The notes below the pieces were generated by a model. The model ran no database searches. It was not told the DNA's origin and was given only the letters and a program-made list of their open reading frames with translations. Positions 13,801-25,800 of a stretch of DNA of 64,000 bases are shown piece after piece; the first letter of the stretch is position 1, and each line of letters opens with the position of its first letter. The stretch covers positions 58,780,230 to 58,844,229 of the forward strand of contig CM051516.1 in NCBI GenBank assembly GCA_028015205.1, written 5' to 3'. The translations under genes were made by a program, and so were the position numbers. Source of the stretch: Mytilisepta virgata. Lineage: Eukaryota; Mollusca; Bivalvia; Mytilida; Mytilidae.

Positions 13801-16800
13801 GATGTTGGTCCTCTCCAGGGACTCCACCAATTGCACTGAAAATGACTGAAAATTCCAATAGGTAAAACTAAACAAATAAGTAATTTTAAATTTAAATTCA
13901 GATATAATATTTATCTGCACATTTCTGAATTAAATTTCTTAATCCTGAAAAAAATGACCAAAAGCTCAGAAAGCCATAAAAATCAGCAAAATATTGTGAG
14001 CAGTAAAATCAGATGGTCCCTAATGGGACAGGCTTAATCTAGGTAAGGTCAACATATTGCTTAGCACATGTATCTTAAAGTTCTATTATTGTCTTGGCCA
14101 TTGCATATCTACAAGAATTATTTTTAAAAAATTGTGTTAATATTCAAACTTAGGAAATTGTATTTGTCAGATATCGATGAATGTGCCATTGGTATATCCA
14201 AGTGTACAGTGAACAGTGTGTGTATCAACACTCCAGGATGGTATCAGTGTGACTGTATTGAAGGTTACCATAGTACCTGGCCTGACAACAACTATGGCAG
14301 TTTGTGTATGGGTAAGTTACCAGCATACCACAGTACCTGGCCTTTAGCCCTGATAATAACTATGGCAGTTTGTGTGTGGGTAAGTTACAAGTTACCAGCA
14401 TACCACTGATAATAACTATGGCAGTTTGTGTATGGGTAAGTTACCAGCATACAATAGTACCTGGCCTTACAATAACTATGGCAGTTTGTGTGTGGGTAAG
14501 TTACCAGAATACAATAGTAATGGCCTGACAATAACTATGGCAGTTTGTGTGTGGGTAAGTTATCAGCACACCACAGTACCTGGCCTTATAACTATTGCAG
14601 TTTCTGTATGGGTAAGTTACCAGCATACCACAGTACTGGCCTGACAATAACTGTGACAGTTTGTGTATGGGTAAGTTACCAGCATACAATAGTAACTGGT
14701 CTGACAGTAACTATGGAAGTTTGGTATGGATAAGTTACCAACATAGCATGGTACCCGGCCTTATAAAAACTATGGATGTTTATGTATGGGTAAGCTACCA
14801 GCATACAATAGTACCTGTTCTGACAGTAACTAAGGAAGTTTGTGTATGGGTAAGTTACCAGCATACCACAGTGCCTGGCCTTATAATAACCATGAAAGTT
14901 AGTGTATGGGTCAGTTTTCATTTGGGTAAGTTAAAAGTTAACAGTACCTGACATGATAATTACTATGACAGTTTTTGTGTCGCCTGTGGAATGCATGGTC
15001 GATACATAGGGATCACATCTGTCGTCTTGCATCTTGCGGCGTCACACTTTTCTTCTATCCTCAACTACTCGTAAACTGCTCTAAGGAATTTGATGAAACT
15101 TTCTCTGTGCATTAACCTTAATGCACAGATGTGCATATATATTTCATTTTTAGAAAATTTTAAAAAAATTTTTTGTAAAAATTGACATTTTTGCAAAAAA
15201 AGGGGGAGGGGGTCAAAACTTCTATCCTCAACTACTCCATAACCGCTAAAGGAATTTGATGAAACTTTCTCTGTGCATTAACCTTAATGCACAGGTGTGC
15301 ATATATATTTCATTTTTAGAAAATTTTAAATTTTTTGTAAAAATTGACATTTTTGAAAAAAAGTGAGGGGTCAAAACTTCTATCCTCAACTACTCTATAA
15401 CCGCTCAAAGCAATTTGATGAATCTTTCTTTGTGCATTAACCTTAATGCAAAGGTGTGCATATATATTTCATTTTTAGAAAATTTTAATATCTTTTGTAA
15501 AAATTGACGTCCGCAGGCAAAAAATGTCTTCCTTGGAAGACTCACACATTTTTTAAGGTTCGCTACCAGTATATATAAGCACATTGTCTGATAACTGTCA
15601 CACTCTGTGTATCTACCAGTTAGCTACCAGTATACTTAAGTACATTGTCTGATAGCTGTCACACTCTGTGTATCTACCAGTTAGCTACCAGTAAACTTAA
15701 GTACATTGTCTGATAACTGTCACACTCTGTGTATCTACCAGTTAGCTACCATTAAACTTAAGTACATTGTCTGATAACTGTCACACTCTGTGTATCTACC
15801 AGTTAGCTACCAGTAAACTTAAGTACATTGTCAGGTAACTGTCACACTCTGTGTATCTACCAGTCAGCTACCAGTAAACTTAAGTATGTTGTCTGATAAC
15901 TGTCACACTCTGTGTATCTACCAGTTAACTACCAGTTTAAGTACATTGTCTGATAACAGTCACACTCTGTGTATCTACCAGTTAGCTACCAGTAAATTTA
16001 AGTACATATTGTATGATAACTGTCACACTCTGTGTATCTACAAGTTAGCTACCAGTAAACTTAAGTATATATTGTATAATAACTGTCACACTCTGTGTAT
16101 CTACCTGTTAGTAACCAGTAAACATACCGGGTGTTGTATAAATTTCATTGCTTCGTAGTATTTTCGGGAATTTAGTATATTTGACAAGCTTTCTTTTAAA
16201 TCTGTTGAAAGATTATTTGCTTATATTGTCCTAACTTACTATGCAAGGGATTAAATGTTTTATTTCCCGTAGTTTAAGAAAAGTGCGGCAATCTAGATTG
16301 CGATCTTTAATGTTTGAGTTATCGTTCTTAGTATTTATTCCGCGGAAATATTTGGGTGAACATGACGTCACGTTGTCCTTGACACTTTTGAAAACATCTT
16401 TTGGTAAGGCTGTTTGGATTTTTCCCAGAGACTTGATCTCCTGACCTTTTTGTGAAACTTGGGCTGTATTTTGGTTGAAACTATTTATACTTAACTGGGA
16501 ATTAATTTAGTTAACCTGTATTTTAAATCCAGGTCAGACTATTTTTAGAGCCCGGGGAATTTGTCTTGCATCTAAATTTGTTTATATCTAAATTGTTTAA
16601 CTTAGAATTCGTTACGGGTTGGGCAATTCGCTGACAAACACTGGTTTTCTGGTTTTTAAACTATTTTATTACAGCTGTATTTGTTAAATTGTGCATTGTT
16701 GATTTTATGAAGTTGTCTGTTAATGATTAAATCATATATTTTATATTTTCTTACTTGTGGAAAGCCATTAAAACAATCAAACCGCTCGGACTAGGCAAAT

Positions 16801-19800
16801 TTCCACAATAATGGTGGCAGCGGTGCTTACTTATGCTTGAAATTTTTGCTATTTTTATTTTTCCAAAGTTTATCTTTATGGATAATTTTGTGAAAAAAGA
16901 TATTTGGGTTTAAATTTTTGAAAAAACAGCTGATATTTTTGCAAGATTTTTTTTTTGTTTTGTTTCTATGAAACCTACACAGTAGTGAAATCTACAGGTT
17001 TCTTGATAATTTAAATGAAACCTACACAGTAGTGAAATCTACAGGTTTCTTGATAAATTTTATAAAACCTACATAGTAGTGAAGTCTACAGGTTTTTAGT
17101 TAATTTTAGGTAACCTACATAGTAGTGAAGTCTACAGGTTTGTGTTAATTTTAGGAAACCTACATAGTAGTGAAGTCTACAGGTTTGTGTTAATTTTAGG
17201 AAACCTACATAGTAGTGAATTCTACAGGTTTCTGTTATATTAGTAGTAGTTAGGCCCACAAAGTAGTGAAAGCTACGGGTAAAATTTAAGTAGTAAATTC
17301 CTACCAAGCAGTGAAGTCTGCAGGTTAGTATTGTGATTTGAAGATTTTATTTTTTTTTTGGACTGGATATATGAACAATAAATTTGTTCATTGCAATGGA
17401 AAATAATATACGCCCGGGTCCAATTACTCATTCTAGGGGGAATAATTTTGGTACTTCACAAGCAAATCTTATGGAGGTAGGTACAGAGGATATCACTGAG
17501 CAGGCTCATTGTTCTGGAACATATAGTAGTAGAGAAGTCTGTCAGGATTTTGATCATTTGGAAGCTGATGGTGAAGGAATGGTAAATATAAATGTAGGAA
17601 ACTATGTTAATACAGGTACAGGAAAGTTATAAAACAGATGTCATAGTGAAAGTGCATTGAACAGTGAGACAGGTAAAACTCCAGGTAGACATTCAAATAC
17701 TGAGCTTGAATCTTTGAGGGAGGAAAATAGAAGACTGTCTAGAAAATTAGATTGTTATGCACGAGAGCTACATTTAAGCAGGAATGAATTAAAAGATTTG
17801 AAATGTTCATTTACATACAAAAATGATGAATTGTATTCTGTTACGAAGGACTTAGCAGATGCTAAATGCGAATTGTCAAAATCACAAAATGAGTTATCTG
17901 ATTACAAAAGGGTCAATCTAAAACAGCAAAGTGAGATTATGGATAAACATAGAGAAATTGATATGCTTAGAAATGAACTGAGGAGACAAACTGAAACTAA
18001 TACATACAAGGAACCAGTTAGACAAGGTCTTCAAAATTCTGCAAGCTATTATGAGTACAATCATGGTTATACAGTAGGTAATAGTTATTCTGGTTGTTCT
18101 GGAGATCCTATGATTAATAGGCCTAGCACGGCAAAGTTGCCTTCTTATAGCAATACAGGTACTGGTAGTATTAGTCACCCTGATGAACCTAAGTTTAGGT
18201 TACCCTATTACAATGGAAAGGGGGATTTTCTAAGTTTTTGGAGTGTATTTCAAATTGGAGTAAGGAAGTTTAACTGGGATAACAATAAGCAAATTGAACA
18301 ATTGATGTGCTGTTTGAAAGACGATGCTTTAGCTTATGTTACAAAACTTTCTGTTAAGGTGCAGAGTAATATTTCGCAGATATATGAGGCATTAGATAGG
18401 CGGTATGGGAATCATCTCCTTCCTGAACAATATAGAGAACATTTGAATCAGGTAAAGAAACAATATAAGGAAAATTTGTCAGAGTATGCAGCAAGGGTTT
18501 CAGATTTAGTTTTTAATGCATATCCTGATATAAATCCACCGGAATTATTGAACACTTTGACTATTGAGAATATACTCAAAGGGTTATCAGACCAAAATTT
18601 GGCATATGAGGTACGTACCAAGTGTCCAAAGTCAGTTGATGAGACTATTAGACTGATAACTTGGCACGAATGCTGCAAAAATGGAAGTAAGAAAAACTTA
18701 AATATTAGGCAGATAGAACATGAACAAGAAGATGACTATGAAAATCCAGAAATAAGGAAAATTAATGGTGGTCGGCCTAGGTTTGTAACTGAAGAAAGAT
18801 TAGAGAACAGATTAGGTGCATTTGCCAAAGAAATTCGAAATGATTTTAGGCAAGAGATGAGTACATTCTCTGAAAATTTGAATAAAACATTGTTGGGTAA
18901 AAGTTTAGTAGAAAATCAGAAACCTGCAAATACTTTCAAATCAGGATATAAAGATTTAATATGTCATTCTTGTCAACAGAAAGGTCATATAAGCAGGTAT
19001 TGTCCTTTAAAATGTCAGAACCAGGGAGGTCAAAATCAGAATAGTTATTACTCCAGGGGTACTGGTATAAAGGGAAACATTAAAGCTCAAGAGCAAAGTG
19101 TACGGTTAAACTAGAACGGGCTAAGACTAACGGCCAAGACTTAGCCCAAAACTTTTTGAATACTGTTGATTGTGTGGGTAATATAAATTTTGTTGAAAAT
19201 GAGAAATTTAAAGTCATTACACCTGTTTTAATGCAGGAGAAAATGAAAAATTGTGAAGAAGACTCTGGTGAAATTGAGGTTGTGGAAAGTTGTAGCAATG
19301 TTGAAATTTCAGACTCTTATTTGGATATGGCAGAGGTTGATATTGTCATTGATAGGGTCAGATCTGTGACTTTGAGGGCTCCTCTCAGTATTGAAGGGTT
19401 GAATATCAGTGCTGTTGTGGATACAGGGGCTGAGGTCACTGTGATGAGTGAAAGGTTGTTTTCGTCTATACCGGAAAGTAAGCGCCCACCTTTGAAGCCA
19501 AGTAAGCGTAATTTGGTAGTTGCAGAGGCTGGTAAACGTATGAGTACTTTAGATGTAGCGGAAGTTTCTGTTGTTTTAGGACCGTTAGAGTTTTTGTGGT
19601 CTATTTACGTAGCTCCTATTGGAGATGACTTGTTGCTTGGGTGTGATATCATTGACGAGAAAGATGTTACCATCAATACAAGAAGAGGTTTGGAAATTCA
19701 AGGTTGTTTGATTGATTGTGATGTACAGCGTAGATCTGATAAAATAGCTAGAGTTTTGTCAAAGCAGACAGTTACTATCCCTCCTAATTCTGAAATTATT

Positions 19801-22800
19801 GTTGAAGGAAAGTCAGTAAATTCTGAATTGTTAGCAACTAGATATGGTAGTATTGAACCTGTAGTAGAGGATGATAGGAAAATTTTAATAGGAAGGTGTT
19901 TAGTTGATCCTTTCAAGGACAGCATTCCTGTTAGGTTAGTGAATCTTAATAATTTACCTGTGAAAATAAGGAAAAATTATTTTTTGGGAGAAATTCATCC
20001 TGTGGTAGAGTTTAAAATTTTTGCTGACGAAGATAGGGAATCTGTTCATTTTCCACATGTTAAGTTGGATAATAATTGTGGCGTTAGTCAAGGTGATTCT
20101 ATTGATACCCCTATTATTCCTGAGGACTGGAAATGTTATAGTGTATCAAGTTTTGAAAATGAGGATAATTTGAAATCTGAATGTAACGCTAGTCTTGGAG
20201 TGGAGGCCGCTATTCCAAGATTGCCGGAATATTTAGTAGAGTTATATGAAAGCAGTTGTAAAAAACTTACAAATACCATTGATAAAAAGAAGTTAGCAGA
20301 GGTTCTTTTAAAGAATAAAAATGCTTTTGCTAAGAGTAAAACAGATTTAGGTACATGTTCTTTGTTAGAACACAAAATTGAAACAGCAGGTGCAGCTCCT
20401 ATAAGACAACCATTAAGGCGCACACCTCAAAACTTTGAAGGGGAGGAAGAAAAGTATTTAAAAGATCAATTGGAACAAGGTGTTATAAGACCCTCTAAAT
20501 CTGCATGGGCTTCTGGGGTGGTTCTTGTTAGAAAAAAGGATGGTTCGGTAAGATGGTGTGTGGATTATCGTAAATTGAATGAGGTTACAGTCAAAGATGC
20601 TTACCCTTTACCTAAAATTTCCATGTGTCTCGATTGTTTGGCGACTGCAAGTATATTTTCGGTTTGTGATCTCCAATCTGGGTACTGGCAGCTCAAAACG
20701 TCTGCAGATGATTGTTCTAAAACAGCTTTTATTACAAAGTATGGCTTGTATGAATATGTGAAAATGCCATTTGGTCTCTGTAATGCCCCTAGTACATTCC
20801 AGCGGTGCATGGAGTTAATTTTTCGTGGTTTGCAGTGGAAGACACTTTTGATATATTTAGATGACATCGTCATTTTTAGTTCAAATTTAGATGAACATTT
20901 CCAGAGATTAGATGAAGTTCTTGGTAGATTGGAAAATTCAGGGTTAAAATTAAAACCATCTAAGTGTGATTTTTTGAAGGATGAAGTATTATATTTAGGC
21001 CATGTTGTCTCAAGAGACGGAGTTCATCCTAATCCAAAGGTTATTGAATCAGTTAAAAACTGGGTTGTTCCAAGTAATGTCAAAGATGTTCAGAGGTTTT
21101 TAGGATTATGCAATTACTATAGGCAATTTGTCTTTAAGTTCAGTGAGGTAGCATCACCATTAAGTAAGTTAACTCAAAAAGATGTGACTTTTGATTGGAA
21201 TGCAGAGTGTCAGTCAGCATTTGAGAAGTTAAAAATAGCCCTTACTGAAGCTCCGATATTGTCTCATCCTATACCTAGACAGTTCATTCTTGATACGGAT
21301 GCGTCAAATGTGCGTCAAAATACGGATGGGTCCAAAAAAACTTGATAAGCATCAACAAAGATATAGTGTTACCCGTCGTGAATTATTGGCTGTTGTAACA
21401 TTTATACATCAGTACCGCCATTATCTTTCTGGTCAGAAGTTCCTTTTACGTACTGATCATGGGTCCCTTAAGTGGTTATTCGGGTTCAAAGATCCTCAAG
21501 GTCAGGTCGCAAGGTGGTTGGAAAGTCTTTCTCAATATAATTTTGAGATTCAACACAGGCCAGGGGTTAAACACCAAAATGCGGACGCATTGTCTCGTAA
21601 AGATGAGGATCAGCCACTTTGTTTACATCAAAATCAGTGTAGTTTTAGTGAGGATTGTGATGATTGTAAGTCAATGAAAGATGAGTGGTCAGATTTTAAA
21701 ACTAATGTTGATAACGTATTAAATCTTGGTAATAATGTCTTAGTTAATAAGGTTAGAGCAGTTACTAGAAGTCAAGATCAAAATGTTATACAATCAAATT
21801 GGTTGGATGGGTATAGTTCTAAAGATATTGGTACATATCAAAGAGAAGATCAAGATTTGAAATATATTCATCAGTGGATAGATAATAATACTTTACCAAA
21901 CAGAGATGTTATTACGTCTCATAGTCCTTCTGTTAGGAAATATTGGTTGAATTTTAAGCTCTTAGAGAGAAAAAATGGGGTTTTATACCAGAAACGGTTA
22001 TCACCAAACCAAAAGGTTTCATTTCAACTTCTAGTACCAAAGGTTTTACGAAAAGAAGTTATTATTAGCTGTCACAATGCTTTGTATGCAGCTCATTTTG
22101 GAATAAATAAAACTTTAGAGAAAGTTAAAAACAGTTTTCATTGGTATAAAATGAATGAGGATATTAAGGCTCATGTTAAGAGTTGTTCTGTATGTAACAG
22201 AAATAAAAATTTGTGTAAAAAACAAAAGGCAGCTTTACAAACTTATGTTGCGGGATATCCCATGGACCGTGTTGCTTTAGATGTCATTGGTCCTTTACCT
22301 AAGAGTAAATCTGGGAATAAGTTTATTTTGGTAATAGGGGATAATTTTACACGTTGGATGGAAGCTTTTCCAATTCCAGATCAACAGGCAGAGAGAGTTG
22401 CTGAAAAACTTTTCCATGAATTTATTTCACGATTCGGTGCTCCTTTAGAAATACACACCGACCAAGGTAGAAATTTTGAAAGTTCACTTTTTAAAGAAAT
22501 TTGTAAACTTTTTGAAATTAAAAAGACAAGGTCAACGCCTTACAGACCAAGTTCTAATGGTGTCATTGAAAAATTTAACGCAACTTTAGAGAAAATGATT
22601 AGAAGTTTTGTCAATAAAAATTTAAATGACTGGGATTTGTACATTAATATTCTTATGTCCGCATATAGAAGTATGCCACATCCAGCTACTGGATTTTCAC
22701 CAAACCTGATGATGTTAGGCAGGGAGGTTTTACTTCCAAATCATATTATTTTTCCTTTCCCTGAACATAAATTGTATGACAGATCAGAGTTTGTAGATAA

Positions 22801-25800
22801 TTTAAGGTCACAACTTGAAGAGGTGTACCACTTAGCTAGGGAAAATTTGAGACATAATACTAAAAAACAGAAAAGAGACTATGATAGTCGTTTATCTGAA
22901 CATCAGTACTCTAAGGGGTCTCTTGTTTACAAATTAAATGAATTTGGAAATAAATTAGATGATAAATGGTCTGGTCCTTTTATAGTTACTGAGATTTTAA
23001 GTCCAGTCTTATATAAAATTAGAAATCGTCAGAAGACGGAAATTATTCATTATAATAAATTGAAACCTTACAATTCTGAAGATGTTCCAACTTGGGTTTT
23101 GAAAATTAAGAAAAACCTGTAGATGTTATACTATTTTTATTATTGGGTTGGTCCAGTGAACGGGTTTGTCAGTCGAAGCAAACAAACAGTTATTTTAATT
23201 ATCTTATTTGTATTTTACAGTCATTATGTCTAATATATATATATGTAATTGGGAAGACTGTGTGTTTGAGGGAGATAAGAAAAATGCTATTCGCCACGTC
23301 ATAATGCAGCATGTTGATTTAAATGAAGTACCATTCCATTGTAAGCTATGTAACTACAGAGCCACAAATTTAAAAGCTCTCCATAGACATTCAAAGACAT
23401 TCAAGAAACACATTGAATTATGTATTAATCTTCAGGGTTCTGATGAACACTACTTCATAATATCTACTAACCCATACAATGTTACATGGGGGAATAAATC
23501 CAAAGACATTTCGTTAAAGTCTTTCTCAGAAGAAATCATAGAAGAAATCGTCTATGAAGAAACTATAGAAGAAATTGTGGAAGAAACCATGTCCAGATCT
23601 TGTCAGACGGAAGACACGTATGCCACAGTGAAAGACCTCAATGAAGAAATTTTCGTCTTGAAGGGTAGTCACCAAGCACAGACGAACAGAATGGCAGACT
23701 ACGTAGTGCGATTGGAAAGACGCCTGAAGGCCGCCGAGGCAGAGAACATTAGTTTGAGAAAAGAACTCAGAAATCAAGATCCGTTTGTGCAAGGATTTGA
23801 AGAATTATGGGAAAAGGACTCTAGAAAACATTTAAGTAATAAGAGATCTAACAAAGAAAACATTGAAACTCCGGTAAAGAAGATTAAAAGTGTGGTGAAT
23901 AAAAACTTTTGAACTTTAAAATTATATATTGTTGTCATTAGTAAAATTATGCATATTTTCACTTTGCATATATGTTGTTTATAAATTGATATTGTTATAA
24001 TTGCATTATTTTTCAATAGTTGAAGAATAATTCGTATTTTTGAATATTTGGACATTTTTCTAAAATGTGCTAAATTTAAAGTACTATTTCAGTCACTTAA
24101 AGGTGAAGTCCTTGATTGAGAATAGTAAAACTCTTAAAATTTTAAATTCATATTTAAAATGTGATAATTTAAAGTACTATATCAATCACTAAAAGGTGAA
24201 GTCTTTGATTGAGAATAGTATATTCTTAAAATTTTTAAAATTGATATTTTAAAAGTTAGAAATTTAAGTAATTTAAATTTTTGTGAAAATCATTTTCAAG
24301 ATGAATATCTGGAAATGAAAGATAAATGAATTTTGCTTGGAATATTTATCTGAGGAAATGGAATAATTTTAAATTTTTGTTTTGATTTTTATTCCTAGGA
24401 ATGAAGGAGAAGTTGTGTTTATAATATTGTAATATTGAGAATAAGCATATGTGATACTGTACATATTATTCATACCGTATTTTGAGGACAAAATAAATTC
24501 TCATAGGGGGGCAGTGTTGTATAAATTTCATTGCTTCGTAGTATTTTCGGGAATTTAGTATATTTGACAAGCTTTCTTTTAAATCTGTTGAAAGACTATT
24601 TGCTTATATTGTCCTAACTTACTATGCAAGGGATTAAATGTTTTATTTCCCGTAGTTTAAGAAAAGTGCGGCAATCTAGATTGCGATCTTTAATGTTTGA
24701 GTTATCGTTCTTAGTATTTATTCCGCGGAAATATTTGGGTGAACATGACGTCACGTTGTCCTTGACACTTTTGAAAACATCTTTTGGTAAGGCTGTTTGG
24801 ATTTTTCCCAGAGACTTGATCTCCTGACCTTTTTGTGAAACTTGGGCTGTATTTTGGTTGAAACTATTTATACTTAACTGGGAATTAATTTAGTTAACCT
24901 GTATTTTAAATCCAGGTCAGACTATTTTTAGAGCCCGGGGAATTTGTCTTGCATCTAAATTTGTTTATATCTAAATTGTTTAACTTAGAATTCGTTACGG
25001 GTTGGGCAATTCGCTGACAAACACTGGTTTTCTGGTTTTTAAACTATTTTATTACAGCTGTATTTGTTAAATTGTGCATTGTTGATTTTATGAAGTTGTC
25101 TGTTAATGATTAAATCATATATTTTATATTTTCTTACTTGTGGAAAGCCATTAAAACAATCAAACCGCTCGGACTAGGCAAATTTCCACAATACCGGGTA
25201 AGTACATTGTCTGATAACTGTCACACTCCGTGTATCTCCCAGTTAGCTACCAGTAAACTTAAGTACATATTGTATGATAACTGTCACACTCTGTGTATCT
25301 ACCTGTTAGCTACCAGTTAGCTTAAGTACATTGTCTGATAACTGTCACACTCTGTGTATCTACCTGTTAGCTACCAGAATACTTAAGTACATTGTCTGAT
25401 ATCTGCCACACTCTGTGTATCTACCAGTTAGCTACCAGTAAACTTAAGTACATTGTCTGATAACTGTCACTCTCTGTGTATCTACCAGTTAGCTACCAGT
25501 AAACTTAAGTACATTGTCTGATAACTGTCACACTCTGTGTATCTCCCAGTTAGCTACCAGTTAGCTTAAGTACATTGTCTGATAACTGTCACACTCTGTT
25601 TATCTACCTGTTAGCTACCAGTATACTTAAGTACATTGTCTGATATCTATCACACTCTGTGTATCTACCAGTTAGCTACCAGTAAACTTAAGTACATTGT
25701 CTGATAACTGTCACACTCTGTGTATCTACCAGTTAGCTACCATTAAACTTAAGTACATTGTCTGATAATTGTCACACTCTGTGTATCTACTTGTTAGCTA

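Larger units (their letters stand above)
16132..25193 (+). mobile_element. Ty3/gypsy-type LTR retrotransposon, 9.06 kb, recently inserted
   Basis: Structure: 5' LTR (16132-16810), primer binding site (16812-16825), long leader with hairpin array, gag (17396-19114), pol (19084-23122), extra ORF (23226-23912), polypurine tract (24505-24514) and 3' LTR (24515-25193). The 5-bp CCGGG at 16127-16131 and 25194-25198 is the target-site duplication. Domain order protease, reverse transcriptase, RNase H, integrase places it in Ty3/gypsy. This copy is defective: a stop interrupts gag and part of RNase H is missing. LTRs differ at one of 679 positions by my reading (16213 T, 24596 C), so insertion is recent. 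It lies in the sense direction inside a NELL intron and splits a 61-bp array. Confidence 0.95.

Noticed and set aside
14134..14951. Overlapping open frames on both strands across 14.1-14.95 kb
   Set aside because: They follow the 59-bp minisatellite; only 14171-14311 has exon borders and EGF cysteines.
16241..16444. 67-residue open frame, repeated at 24624-24827
   Set aside because: It lies inside both LTRs and is duplicated only because the LTRs are.
17477..17482. GTAGGT as splice donor for the ORF3 message
   Set aside because: Joining to the acceptor at 23221 puts the gag start out of frame with ORF3, and other donors are equally possible.
23226..23912. Envelope gene in the LTR element
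   Set aside because: No signal peptide, membrane segment or glycosylated ectodomain; zinc fingers and coiled coil instead.
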